This document shows, piece after piece, positions 22,901 to 33,363 of a stretch of 45,539 bases of DNA. The stretch comes from an uncultured Lactobacillus sp. GTDB lineage: Bacteria; Bacillota; Bacilli; Lactobacillales; Lactobacillaceae. Every line of letters starts with the position of its first letter. The first letter of the stretch is position 1. Below the pieces are notes generated by a model. It was not told the DNA's origin and ran no database searches. It saw only the letters and a program-made list of their open reading frames with translations. Where the stretch lies: assembly GCA_910589675.1 (NCBI GenBank), contig CAJUTO010000011.1:1-45539 (forward strand). The letters are read 5' to 3'. A program made the position numbers and the translations under genes.

Positions 22901-24643
22901 ATGAATGGTTTTACCAAAACAATGGATAAGATGAAACCAAAATTTGAAAAAATTGCTTCTAATCCATATGTTTCTGCGGTTCGTGACGGCTTTATTGCCG
23001 CGATGCCAATCATTTTGTTTTCGAGTTTGTTTACATTGATTGCCTATGTACCAAATGCGTGGGGATTTTATTGGCCAAAATCAGTCGAAAATGCACTGGT
23101 CTTACCTTACAACTATTCAATGGGACTACTTGCCTTATATGTAACTGCAACTTGTGCAAAGAATTTAACTGATTATAAGAACTTGAAGTTGCCTAAGACA
23201 AATCAAATCAATTCAATGAATGTTATCTTGGCTGCAGAAATCTCATTTATTATTATTGCGATTAAAGTTGGCAAAAATGGGTTAGACTTAACTTATTTAG
23301 GCACTCAAGGATTAATTGCATCATATATTGTTGGTTTAATTGTTCCAAATATTTATTACCAATGTGTTAAGCACAATGTAACTATTAAAATGCCAGATGT
23401 AGTACCACAAAATATTGCACAGACTTTTAAAGATATTTTTCCAATGACATTTTCAGTTACATTATTCTGGTTAGTACAAATTGTCTTGAATCAATTATTT
23501 GGGGCTAATTTATCTGAAGGTGTGGTAAAAGTTCTTTCTCCACTATTCCACGCAAGTGATACTTATGGTGGTTTAGCTTTAGTTGCTGGTGCGATGGCTT
23601 TCTTCTGGTTTGTTGGTGTACAAGGTCCTTCAATTGTTGCTCCAGCTGTAGCTGCAATTGAAACGACTAATGTAGGTTTGAACCAACAATTAGTTCATGC
23701 CGGAATGCAAGCTAGTCATGCTTTAACTATTAACGCTCAAGATTACGTTATGAATATGGGTGGTACTGGGTCAACTTTTGTAGTTCCATTTATCTTCTTA
23801 CTTTTGGCGAAATCAGCTCAAAACAAGGCAGCAGGTAAGGCAGCAATTATTCCTGGATGTTTTGGAGTTAATGAGCCTATTTTGTTTGGTGCCCCAATCA
23901 TCATGAACCCAGTCTTCTTCGTTCCATTCTTGATAACACCGATGTTCAATGTTTGTGCTTATAAATTCTTCGTTCAAGTTCTTCATATGAACGCCTTATA
24001 CAACACTCTTCCTTGGACAGTACCTGCACCAATTGGTATTATCGTATCCTCTGGTTTTGCTGGCTTATCATTTGTTTATGTGATTTTGACCTTAGTTGTT
24101 GATACTTTAATTTGGCTTCCATTCTTTAAGTTTTATGACAACGATTTGTACAAGCAAGAGCAAGCTAAACTTGCTAAAGAAGAAGCTGCTGGTGTAACTA
24201 CAGTTCCTACTACTGATTCAGAAGCAACTCTTGCAGCTACTGATAAAGAAGCTAAAGATGGCATCACTAAAGACACTAACGTTATGGTTATCTGTGCCGG
24301 CGGTGGTACTTCCGGAATTTTGGCTAAAGCATTAAACAAGATGGCAAAAGAACGTAATTTATCTCTTCATGCTGCAGCTCGTGCTTATGGACAGCATATG
24401 GATATTATTAATGACATGGACTTAATTATCTTAGCTCCACAAATGGATAGTATGAAAGGTAATTTGCAAGAAATTGCTGATCATGATGGCTCAAAATTAG
24501 TTACGACTACGGGACGTCAGTATATTGAATTAACTCAAAATCCTGATAAAGCATTTAAATTTGTAGTCGATAGCTTAGCTGGTAAAAATGATGAAAAGAA
24601 AGATGAAGATACGACAGGAAGTGTACCAAATGCAACAATTTAA
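22901..24643 (+). CDS. lacE: PTS lactose-specific enzyme IICB
   Basis: A 580-residue membrane transporter and phosphotransferase. The EIIC part (about residues 1-430) has the lactose/cellobiose family segments GGTGSTFVVPFIF and FGVNEPILFGAPIIMNPVF. A flexible linker rich in Ala, Thr and Glu (about 415-460) joins a C-terminal EIIB domain with the phospho-acceptor Cys465 in VICAGGGTSG. It imports lactose as lactose-6-phosphate. The last codons overlap lacG by 14 bases. The start has GAGGAGG upstream. Length agrees with LacE of other lactic acid bacteria. Confidence 0.94.
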   Translation: MNGFTKTMDKMKPKFEKIASNPYVSAVRDGFIAAMPIILFSSLFTLIAYVPNAWGFYWPKSVENALVLPYNYSMGLLALYVTATCAKNLTDYKNLKLPKTNQINSMNVILAAEISFIIIAIKVGKNGLDLTYLGTQGLIASYIVGLIVPNIYYQCVKHNVTIKMPDVVPQNIAQTFKDIFPMTFSVTLFWLVQIVLNQLFGANLSEGVVKVLSPLFHASDTYGGLALVAGAMAFFWFVGVQGPSIVAPAVAAIETTNVGLNQQLVHAGMQASHALTINAQDYVMNMGGTGSTFVVPFIFLLLAKSAQNKAAGKAAIIPGCFGVNEPILFGAPIIMNPVFFVPFLITPMFNVCAYKFFVQVLHMNALYNTLPWTVPAPIGIIVSSGFAGLSFVYVILTLVVDTLIWLPFFKFYDNDLYKQEQAKLAKEEAAGVTTVPTTDSEATLAATDKEAKDGITKDTNVMVICAGGGTSGILAKALNKMAKERNLSLHAAARAYGQHMDIINDMDLIILAPQMDSMKGNLQEIADHDGSKLVTTTGRQYIELTQNPDKAFKFVVDSLAGKNDEKKDEDTTGSVPNATI

Positions 24644-26057
24644 ATTTCCAAAAGATTTTTATTTCGGTGGAGCAACTGCTGCTTACCAATGTGAAGGCGC
24701 AACTAAAGAAGATGGTAAAGGTGAAGTGATTTGGGATAAGTACTTGCGTGAACAGGGGACCATTAATCCTGATCCGGCCTGTGATTTTTATCATCGTTAC
24801 CCAGAAGATTTAGATCTATGTAAAAAATTCCATATTAATGCAATCAGAGTCTCAATTGACTGGGCAAGAATTTTCCCAGAAGGTGAAGGAAAAATGGAGC
24901 CAAGAGGCGTGGAATACTATCACAAGCTATTCAAAAAATGTCGTGAAGATGGTGTTGAACCTTTTGTAACCCTTCATCACTTTGATACTCCACAAGCTCT
25001 GCAAGATAAAGGTGGATGGTTATCACAAGAAATGCTGGATGCATTTGTTGAATATGCTAAGTTTTGCTTTAAAGAATATGCCGATGAGGTTAGATACTGG
25101 ATTACAATTAATGAACCAACTTCAATGGCTGGTCAGCAATATGTTAGTGGAACTTTTCCTCCAGCATATAAAGATCAGTTTGATAAATGTTTTGAAGCAG
25201 AATATAACCAGAATTTAGTCCATGCACGAATCGTTAATGCCTATAAAGAAGCTGGATATACAGGCCAAATTGGTATTGTTCATGCTCTTCAAACTGTCTA
25301 CCCAGCAACTGATAGTGAAGGTGACAAGCATGCTGCCGAATTAAAAGATGTGCTGGAAAATAAGTTTTACCTCGATGGAACTTTAGCCGGTAAATATTCT
25401 AAAGAAACTCTAGCTTTAGTTAGAGAAATAATTGAAGCTAATGATCAGAAGATGATTGATATTAAGCCAGAAGATGAAAAAGTTCTCTTAAAGGCCGCTA
25501 AGCAGTTAGACTTTGTGGGAGTTAACTACTACTTCTCGAAATTTATGAAGGAATATCATGGCGCCACAGAAATTGTTCATAATGGTACTGGTAAAAAAGG
25601 AACAGATGTCAATCGAATGAAGGGTGTTGGTGAGGAGATTCATCCAAAGGACTTGCCAGCAACTGACTGGGACTGGATTATTTATCCACAAGGGATGTAT
25701 GATCAATTAAAACGTATTTATGATGATTATCCTTTAGTTCATTCAATGTATATTACTGAAAATGGTATGGGCTATAAGGATAAGTTTGAAGGTGAAGACA
25801 AGATAGTTGATGATACACCTAGAATTAAATATTTAAGAGATCATATGGAACAAGTAGCTAAGGCGATTGAGTCTGGTATTCCGGTTAATGGTTACTTTGT
25901 TTGGTCATTACAAGATATGTTCTCTTGGACTAATGGTTATTCAAAACGATATGGCTTATTCTATGTCGATTTTAAGACCCAGAAACGTTATGCAAAAAAG
26001 AGTGCATATTGGTATAAAGAACTAGCAGAAACTAGAGAGATTCCTCCAATTGATTAA
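24630..26057 (+). CDS. lacG: 6-phospho-beta-galactosidase (GH1)
   Basis: A 475-residue GH1 enzyme that splits lactose-6-phosphate into glucose and galactose-6-phosphate. The acid/base Glu162 is in TINEP and the nucleophile Glu377 in ITENG. The phosphate/axial-hydroxyl site FSWTNGYSKRYG (431-442, with Trp433, Lys439, Tyr441) is that of galactosidases, unlike the [13 protein letters not shown] form in the second GH1 gene of this window. I start at ATG 24630, which gives the usual LacG length; the open frame reaches further upstream but only through the lacE 3' end. It ends at a terminator. Confidence 0.94.
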   Translation: MQQFKFPKDFYFGGATAAYQCEGATKEDGKGEVIWDKYLREQGTINPDPACDFYHRYPEDLDLCKKFHINAIRVSIDWARIFPEGEGKMEPRGVEYYHKLFKKCREDGVEPFVTLHHFDTPQALQDKGGWLSQEMLDAFVEYAKFCFKEYADEVRYWITINEPTSMAGQQYVSGTFPPAYKDQFDKCFEAEYNQNLVHARIVNAYKEAGYTGQIGIVHALQTVYPATDSEGDKHAAELKDVLENKFYLDGTLAGKYSKETLALVREIIEANDQKMIDIKPEDEKVLLKAAKQLDFVGVNYYFSKFMKEYHGATEIVHNGTGKKGTDVNRMKGVGEEIHPKDLPATDWDWIIYPQGMYDQLKRIYDDYPLVHSMYITENGMGYKDKFEGEDKIVDDTPRIKYLRDHMEQVAKAIESGIPVNGYFVWSLQDMFSWTNGYSKRYGLFYVDFKTQKRYAKKSAYWYKELAETREIPPID

Positions 26058-26069
26058 GGCAAGTTAATG

Positions 26070-26105
26070 AAAAGTTACGTATTAAGTGGTTGCGTAGCTT
26101 TTTTA
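26070..26105 (+). terminator. Terminator of lacTFEG
   Basis: AAGTTACG (26072-26079) pairs with CGTAGCTT (26093-26100, one G-U), then TTTTTT. Confidence 0.75.
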
Positions 26106-26191
26106 TTAATAATAAATGCAAATATTTCACCTAATCAATTGAATCGACTATGCTTAAAGTGAGAGTGTATTTTCATAGAAAAGAGATAGCT

Positions 26192-27112
26192 ATGATTCAA
26201 TTAGAAAAATTAGTTAAGAAAAATTTACCTAAAGAAAAAGAAGGAAAAGTTGCTAGCTATATTCCGGCTTTAGCTGAAGTTAATCCTAAGCAGCTCGGAG
26301 TTGCTTTATATGATTTAGAAGATGGTGAAGTAGGTGAAGCTGGCCAAAGTGAAGTACGTTTTGCAATTGAAAGTATTTCTAAGGTAATTACCTTAATGCT
26401 TGCTATTAAAAAGATGGGCATACAAGAAGTATTTAAACATGTAGGATCCCGTCAAACAGGCTTTGCCTTCAATTCAATTCTAAATATGGAAATTGAAAGA
26501 GCTAAGTATCCGTTGAATCCTTTTATTAACGCTGGAGCAATTGCTACAACTTCGATGGTAGTAAGTAAGACGGGTGACGATGCATTTGAAGAAATCTTAG
26601 ATTTTGCTCGTGATATTTGTAATGACCCAGATCTTTACTTAGATCAAATAATTTATCATTCTGAAAAAAGAACAGGCAATCTAGACCGGTCGTTAGCATA
26701 TTATATGGAATCTAAAAACATGATGCTGGGGGATGTAGTAACTAGTCTTGATACTTACTTTAAGCAGTGTTCAATGATGGTGACTGCACGTTCTTTAGCA
26801 AATTTAGGGGCGGTTTTGGCTAATGGCGGTGTAAAACCATGGGACAACAAACGCATTATCCCTGATGAAGAAGCTCGTTGTATCAAGTCATTAATGATGA
26901 CAACTGGCCTATATAATCAATCAGGCACCTATTCACGACTAATTGGTGTACCAACAAAGAGTGGTGTTGGTGGTGGTCTTATGTCCGCTGCACCTCACAA
27001 ATATGGAATTGGGATCTTTAGTCCGGCCTTAGATAAAGATGGTAACAGTATTGCAGGCTTAGATTTATTGAGAGATATTGTTGATGGATTAGAGCTAGAT
27101 ATATTTGATTAA
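26192..27112 (+). CDS. glsA: Glutaminase
   Basis: A 306-residue glutaminase A of the serine-dependent beta-lactamase-like family, which deamidates glutamine to glutamate and ammonia in the cytosol. The catalytic SxxK is Ser61-Lys64 (ESISK). NPFINAGAI, MVTARSLANLGAVLANGG and KSGVGGG are the other family motifs. Length fits (about 305). I choose ATG 26192; an earlier ATG at 26150 adds 14 residues without a ribosome site. Glutaminase in lactobacilli contributes ammonia for acid tolerance. It is monocistronic between two terminators. Confidence 0.92.
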   Translation: MIQLEKLVKKNLPKEKEGKVASYIPALAEVNPKQLGVALYDLEDGEVGEAGQSEVRFAIESISKVITLMLAIKKMGIQEVFKHVGSRQTGFAFNSILNMEIERAKYPLNPFINAGAIATTSMVVSKTGDDAFEEILDFARDICNDPDLYLDQIIYHSEKRTGNLDRSLAYYMESKNMMLGDVVTSLDTYFKQCSMMVTARSLANLGAVLANGGVKPWDNKRIIPDEEARCIKSLMMTTGLYNQSGTYSRLIGVPTKSGVGGGLMSAAPHKYGIGIFSPALDKDGNSIAGLDLLRDIVDGLELDIFD

Positions 27113-27130
27113 TAAAAAGATTTGATGAAG

Positions 27131-27174
27131 AAAGCTAAGTATTTTGCTATTTTGCGAGATACTTAGCTTTTTTG
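27131..27174 (+). terminator. Terminator of glsA
   Basis: AAAGCTAAGTAT pairs with ATACTTAGCTTT around a 16-base loop, followed by a T-run. Confidence 0.88.
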
Positions 27175-27263
27175 TTTTAAAACTAGATATTCTAAGATCA
27201 TATTGGTTAAAATATATTTAAGCAACCTTTGAATCTAATTATTTAAGAAAGGAGTCATAACTA

Positions 27264-28151
27264 ATGCTTATTAGAGATCGACTTAGAGAAAAAATAGGTA
27301 TGAGTGATAATGAAAAAATTATTGCAGATTATTTTTTAAAAGCTGATGAAAATATAGAAAAAGATACTGTAAGAACAATTGCAGAAAAAACATATACTTC
27401 TCCTTCTACTCTTATTAGGTTATGTCATAAGTTAGGATTTACTGGATTTAGTGATTTTAAAAATAAATATTTATATGAAGTTAAATACATTAATTTAAAA
27501 TTTCAAAATGTTGATGCAAACTTTCCGTTTAGAAGAGAAGATACAGCTCGAGAAGTGATGTCTAAAATAACTGATTTGTATCTTGAAACAATCAAAGATA
27601 CTAAAAAGATAATGGATATGAGAACACTACTTCGTTGTCGAAAAATTTGTGGTAAGAGCAAAGAAATCTATATCTTTTCATATGGAACTTACTTAAATCA
27701 AGCATACTCTTTCAAAGAAAAGATGATGAAAATAGGTAAGAAAGTTATAATTTCTTCTAATTTGAATTATCAACTGTATGAAGCAGAAATTATGCAAGCA
27801 GGAGATATGGCTATTATAATTTCTTATTCTGGAGAAACAAATAACAGCTTACTTATCGCAAAACAATGTAAGAAAAATAATATCCCTACTATTGCCATTA
27901 CTTCAGTTGGAGAAAATGATTTAACAAAGATTTGTGATGAAATTTTATATATTTCTACAAAAGAATCACTTTATCAAAATATTGGAGATTATAGCATTCA
28001 TCTATCAGTTAGTTATATGTTAGATGTGTTATATTCACTAATTTTTCAAAAGGAATTTGATCGATTTTATAAAACTAAGTTGCAACTTGCAATGTCGTTA
28101 GAGAAAGATAGAAAATCTACTAATTCAATTATCAATAATGAAAAACTATAG
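27264..28151 (+). CDS. RpiR/MurR-family transcriptional regulator
   Basis: A 295-residue regulator with an N-terminal RpiR helix-turn-helix (about residues 1-77; TIAEKTYTSPSTLIRLCHKLGFTGFSDFK) and a C-terminal SIS sugar-isomerase-type domain (about 120-260; IIISYSGETNNSLLIAKQ). SIS domains sense sugar phosphates. It lies ahead of a 6-phospho-beta-glucosidase and a PTS EIIC on the same strand but is separated by a strong terminator, so it likely regulates that pair from its own transcript. The gene is visibly AT-richer than the lac genes, as are the next two, suggesting a common separate origin. Confidence 0.9.
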   Translation: MLIRDRLREKIGMSDNEKIIADYFLKADENIEKDTVRTIAEKTYTSPSTLIRLCHKLGFTGFSDFKNKYLYEVKYINLKFQNVDANFPFRREDTAREVMSKITDLYLETIKDTKKIMDMRTLLRCRKICGKSKEIYIFSYGTYLNQAYSFKEKMMKIGKKVIISSNLNYQLYEAEIMQAGDMAIIISYSGETNNSLLIAKQCKKNNIPTIAITSVGENDLTKICDEILYISTKESLYQNIGDYSIHLSVSYMLDVLYSLIFQKEFDRFYKTKLQLAMSLEKDRKSTNSIINNEKL

Positions 28152-28195
28152 AAAAATAAATACAGATTAAGCATAAAACGATGTTTTAAAAAATA

Positions 28196-28245
28196 AGGCA
28201 TAAAAGGAATAATATTTAGAACAAAATTCCTTTTATGCCTTTTTA
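28196..28245 (+). terminator. Terminator of the RpiR gene
   Basis: A perfect 16-bp stem (AAGGCATAAAAGGAAT against ATTCCTTTTATGCCTT) with a 15-base loop, followed by a T-run. Confidence 0.95.
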
Positions 28246-28248
28246 TAT

Positions 28249-28275
28249 TGTATGCGCTAACAAAAGGCTATAAAT
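28249..28275 (+). promoter_or_regulatory. Promoter and cre site of the beta-glucoside pair
   Basis: TTGTAT (28249-28254) and TATAAA (28270-28275) with a 15-base spacer. TGTATGCGCTAACA (28250-28263) fits the cre consensus at 13 of 14 positions, so CcpA repression is likely. Confidence 0.65.
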
Positions 28276-28286
28276 TAAAAATGTAA

Positions 28287-29702
<1,416 letters not shown>

Positions 29703-29715
29703 TAGGGGATTACTT

Positions 29716-31008
29716 ATGGATAAATTTATGAATATTTTACAAACTAAAGTAATACCTAAGGCAAATAGAGTAGCTAGTGAAAAACATTTAGCTGCTCTTA
29801 GGGATGCTATGGTTTTAACAATTCCATTTATTATTATTGGATCAATATTTTTAATTTTAGCTGATTTTCCAGTGTCAACGTATCTTTCATTTTTAAAATC
29901 TCATCCGCAAATCCAGCAAGCATTGTTATATCCTTATAATGCAACCTTTAATATTGTTGCATTAATTGCAACATTTGGAATGGGATATAAACTAGGGGAA
30001 AGCTACAAAGTTGACGGTATAGGAGCTGGCTTAATATCATTAGCAGCATATTTTTTAGTGACGCCAACTAATACGGTAAAAGTAGCTAATAATCCTACGA
30101 CTGTAATTAATACTAATTATTTTAGTAGTGCAGGTCTTTTTGTTGGGCTGATTATGGCGATTATTTCAACTGAAGTTTATCGTTTTATAGTTAAAAAGAA
30201 TATTGTGATAAAGATGCCAGACGGTGTTCCTCCAGCAGTAGCAAAGTCCTTTAATTCGATCATTCCAGGCTTTTTCGCAGTGATTGTCGTTTGGATAATT
30301 AGATTAGCTGTAGAAATTACGCCATATAAGAATGTTCAGAATTTAATCCAAAGTATTATTGCTCAGCCATTAACTAAATTAGGAACAAGTTTTTGGGGAA
30401 CATTAGCAGTCTTTTTGATAATTAATTTACTGTGGTGCATTGGACTACATGGATCAATTATTGCTAACTCAGTAATGTTACCTATTTGGTTATCATTAAC
30501 TAGTCAGAATGCTGCTGCTCTAGCTGCAGGACATGCTGTTAAAAATATTGCTTCAGCAGAATTTAGATATATTATTTTTGTAGGTGGATCAGGAGCAACC
30601 TTAGGTTTAGTTGTTGCTATGGCATTTTTTGCTAAAAGTCAGCAATACAAGAAATTAGGAAGATTAAGTCTAGCTCCAAGTATTTTCAATATAAATGAAC
30701 CAGTATTATTTGGATTTCCAATAGTTTTCAATCCAATTATGTGGATTCCATTTTTATTAATGCCTATCATTACAGTTACGATTACATATTTATCGATGCA
30801 ATTTGGTATTGTAGGAAAACCTATTGGAGTGTTACCTCCTGGCACGACTCCAATGATTATTGGCGGGTATATAATGACTGGTGGAATTTCAGGTGCCATT
30901 CTACAGCTAGTGATTTTTATAATTTCATTTTTTGTATATTATCCATTTTTCAAAATTGAAGATAATCTGCAGTATAAGAAAGAGTTAGAAAGTAAAAAGG
31001 AGGGGTAA
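29716..31008 (+). CDS. PTS beta-glucoside/cellobiose-type enzyme IIC
   Basis: A 430-residue EIIC of the lactose/cellobiose (Lac) PTS family with about ten membrane segments. Signatures: MPDGVPPAVAKSFNSIIPG (about 160-178), GGSGATLGLV, and FNINEPVLFGFPIVFNP. There is no EIIB domain at the C terminus and no EIIA or EIIB gene nearby, so it must borrow these from another locus (LacF/LacE in this window, or unlinked ones). I start at ATG 29716 behind AGGGG; the upstream frame reaches into the GH1 gene without a ribosome site. It ends before a terminator. Confidence 0.9.
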   Translation: MDKFMNILQTKVIPKANRVASEKHLAALRDAMVLTIPFIIIGSIFLILADFPVSTYLSFLKSHPQIQQALLYPYNATFNIVALIATFGMGYKLGESYKVDGIGAGLISLAAYFLVTPTNTVKVANNPTTVINTNYFSSAGLFVGLIMAIISTEVYRFIVKKNIVIKMPDGVPPAVAKSFNSIIPGFFAVIVVWIIRLAVEITPYKNVQNLIQSIIAQPLTKLGTSFWGTLAVFLIINLLWCIGLHGSIIANSVMLPIWLSLTSQNAAALAAGHAVKNIASAEFRYIIFVGGSGATLGLVVAMAFFAKSQQYKKLGRLSLAPSIFNINEPVLFGFPIVFNPIMWIPFLLMPIITVTITYLSMQFGIVGKPIGVLPPGTTPMIIGGYIMTGGISGAILQLVIFIISFFVYYPFFKIEDNLQYKKELESKKEG

Positions 31009-31069
31009 TAGGTAAAGATCATCTCATTGAAAAATAAATGTTGATTATAAATTAGATGTATAAAAAAAT

Positions 31070-31108
31070 AAGCTAAGCATTACTATTTTATGGTATGCTT
31101 AGCTTTTT
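31070..31108 (+). terminator. Terminator of the beta-glucoside operon
   Basis: AAGCTAAGCAT pairs with ATGCTTAGCTT and a T-run follows. The stem resembles that of the glsA terminator. Confidence 0.88.
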
Positions 31109-31264
31109 GATTACATTCTACTTAAAAGTAAAATCAAAACTCAGTGTGATTAAAGTATGCCAAAACAGTTGAAAGCTGAAGAGAAGATTTTTCAATAATG
31201 TGTAGGGAATTTTTAGTTCATAGTGGTAAAATAAGAAAAAACATTATTGAAAACAGGAGTAAAA

Positions 31265-31885
31265 ATGAAAAGATATTCAAAAGCGATATATTGGGGCTTA
31301 CCCATTAGTTTGATTCTCGCCATTTCGATTATTTTACACTTAGGTTGGATTAATGCCTTTGATAATTTCTTTGAAGGATTAGTTCACATTGTTCCTAATT
31401 TAAAGGGATTGATGCTAAAGATTACATTTTTAGCAGATACCAAGGTTGACTTGATCTGGATGGTATTAATTGCAGTAATCTTATGGTTTAGAAAACAACG
31501 TCCTCTTGCGACTAACTTAGTTTTAACAATGATTACAGGGGATGCAGTTGGTTGGGTAATTAAGCATTTGATTCAAAGAGCTCGTCCTGTACAGCACCTA
31601 GCAGTTGATGATGGATTTAGTTTTCCTAGTGGTCATACTTTAGGTATGGGGATGATTGTTATTTGGATCATTATGGTGCTTTTACCAGTGGTATTGAAAG
31701 ATAGAACTAAACGTTTTTGGATTGATTTTCTATTGATCGTTTGGCTAGTTATTGTAATGATTTCTAGAGTATATGTTTATGCTCACTATCCATCTGATGT
31801 TTGCGGTTCAGTTGCTATCGCTTTAACTTGGGTTGGAGTAATGCAATTTGTCTTTGAAAAGATTAAGCAAGTAGTAAATAAATAG
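31265..31885 (+). CDS. PAP2-family membrane phosphatase
   Basis: A 206-residue membrane phosphatase of the PAP2/undecaprenyl-diphosphatase type with about six spans. All three catalytic motifs are intact: KHLIQRARP (100-108), PSGH (121-124) and SRVYVYAHYPSD (167-178) with His174. It probably dephosphorylates a lipid phosphate such as undecaprenyl diphosphate or phosphatidic acid at the outer membrane face. I start at ATG 31265 behind AGGAG; a TTG at 31247 is an unlikely alternative. It stands alone and shares a terminator with the peptidase operon on the other strand. Confidence 0.9.
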   Translation: MKRYSKAIYWGLPISLILAISIILHLGWINAFDNFFEGLVHIVPNLKGLMLKITFLADTKVDLIWMVLIAVILWFRKQRPLATNLVLTMITGDAVGWVIKHLIQRARPVQHLAVDDGFSFPSGHTLGMGMIVIWIIMVLLPVVLKDRTKRFWIDFLLIVWLVIVMISRVYVYAHYPSDVCGSVAIALTWVGVMQFVFEKIKQVVNK

Positions 31886-31891
31886 TTAACA

Positions 31892-31924
31892 AAATAGGGT
31901 TAAGCATTATGCTTAACCCTATTT
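31892..31924. terminator. Bidirectional terminator
   Basis: AAATAGGGTTAAGCAT pairs perfectly with ATGCTTAACCCTATTT around a single base. It lies between the convergent PAP2 and C45 genes. Confidence 0.85.
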
Positions 31925-31974
31925 GTGTGAGTAGTTTTTATGATTTTGTTTTTGATTAAGTTAATTGAACTAAT

Positions 31975-33330
31975 TTAGTCAAACAATGTCCAAGGTTGAC
32001 TTGGTCTATCATATAGATAACCTTTTTGCCAGTTCCATTCAGGATGTTGCTTCATGAAGTCTTTGGCGTCAAATGGTTCACCATCAGCTCTGCCAAAAAT
32101 GCCCCACATATTCAAGTTTTCAATATCAGTGGCATCAGCACACTTACCATCACATGAACCACCTGGGAAGAAAGGTACATTCCAAACGCCGTGTGGATCG
32201 TCAGCATAGTATTGTGGATCAACATCATAGTGAGCACAAATATTACGTGAAGAAGCACATTGATAACCTAAGTACGGATCATACTTATCTGCTAAGATTC
32301 TCTTAGCAACGCCATCATCAATAGTTCCAGACACTTCTGGTAATAACTCCTCAAAGCGTGCTCTACGTGCACCAGTTTGTTGACGGGTATCATTATAGCC
32401 ATTGTCAACACATTCAAGGTTACGAATCCGTGGATTGTGACAAGCATTACAGCCATAGTAGAAACCATCAGTTGATTCTAACAATTCTTGGTGTTTTAAT
32501 CCTTGTTCAAAGCGTGCGATTTCACCAGTATTAATGTTGCAAAGAAGCCAAATGTTAGCATAACCACCGTTGTTGCCTTCATTAACCAATTTTACCCATT
32601 GATCAATATTATTTGCATATTGAGTAGCTTTCCGAGCACGAATAAATTCAGGCATTCCATGTACATCATAGCCAACAAAGCCAGCAATTGTTGTTTCAGT
32701 AATACCAAGACCAGCATCAGTAACGTAGAAGTCAGTCATTGAATCGATGTAACCCGGAACGGTTTGCATCTTAAATGCATGACCATTAGTTGGATGAACC
32801 TCTTCACAAACATTAAAGTATTGACCGCTCCAGAAGTCATCGAAACTTTCATGAGCAATAACAGGTTTACCATCTCTTGTGGCAGATCCTGTAGCAACAA
32901 ATCCAGAACAGTGAGAACCGCGTGGTCCTTGAGGTGGATTGTTAGAATAGTTAGCTGCAACTTGTGGCCACCAATAGCCAGTTACTTCCATCCAGTCATT
33001 CCAGCCGATAACGTCGTCAACACTGGTTTCAAACCCGTTAGCTGTAAAGCCATCAGCCATACCTTGCATTTCTTCCAAATATTCTTCTGGAATCTTATCT
33101 TTGTGCATTTTAACTGCTTGATTGACAAAGAACGAATAATCCATTCCATATAGTTCAAGTGTCATATGGGTGTAAACACGCACTGCATCCCTAAATTCGT
33201 CAGTTAAAAGATAACCATGTTGAAAACCAATTTCATAAGGGTCACCTTGAACTGTTAAATAATGCCAACCATTAACATCTTTTTTAGTAGCTTTTGCAAC
33301 AATTTTACTTTGTGTATCTGTTAATGTCAT
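31975..33330 (-). CDS. C45-type Ntn hydrolase/acyltransferase family protein
   Basis: A 451-residue protein of the C45 (acyl-CoA:6-aminopenicillanate acyltransferase-like) group of N-terminal-nucleophile hydrolases. The core GSHCSGFVATGSATRDGKP places the likely nucleophile at Cys141, after which autocleavage would free the Cys. GDPYEIGFQHGYLL (29-42) is the typical N-terminal HG motif. Activity could be hydrolysis of amide bonds in small acylated amines or peptides; the substrate is unknown. I start at ATG 33330, behind AAGGTG, over 33345. It is last in a unit with an APC permease and a C1B peptidase (33-base gap), suggesting use of an imported amide. Confidence 0.78.
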   Translation of the reverse strand: MTLTDTQSKIVAKATKKDVNGWHYLTVQGDPYEIGFQHGYLLTDEFRDAVRVYTHMTLELYGMDYSFFVNQAVKMHKDKIPEEYLEEMQGMADGFTANGFETSVDDVIGWNDWMEVTGYWWPQVAANYSNNPPQGPRGSHCSGFVATGSATRDGKPVIAHESFDDFWSGQYFNVCEEVHPTNGHAFKMQTVPGYIDSMTDFYVTDAGLGITETTIAGFVGYDVHGMPEFIRARKATQYANNIDQWVKLVNEGNNGGYANIWLLCNINTGEIARFEQGLKHQELLESTDGFYYGCNACHNPRIRNLECVDNGYNDTRQQTGARRARFEELLPEVSGTIDDGVAKRILADKYDPYLGYQCASSRNICAHYDVDPQYYADDPHGVWNVPFFPGGSCDGKCADATDIENLNMWGIFGRADGEPFDAKDFMKQHPEWNWQKGYLYDRPSQPWTLFD

Positions 33331-33363
33331 AACATTCACCTTCATTTTTTTATCAATTAAAGA

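Noticed and set aside
26150-26191. Upstream start for glutaminase
   Set aside because: No ribosome site precedes ATG 26150 and the added residues are not family-like; ATG 26192 gives the usual length.
32503-33153. Plus-strand open frames within the C45 hydrolase gene
   Set aside because: They have no ribosome sites or recognisable protein features and lie opposite a clearly coding gene.
33331-33345. ATG 33345 as start of the C45 hydrolase
   Set aside because: The codons after it form the ribosome site AAGGTG for the better ATG at 33330.
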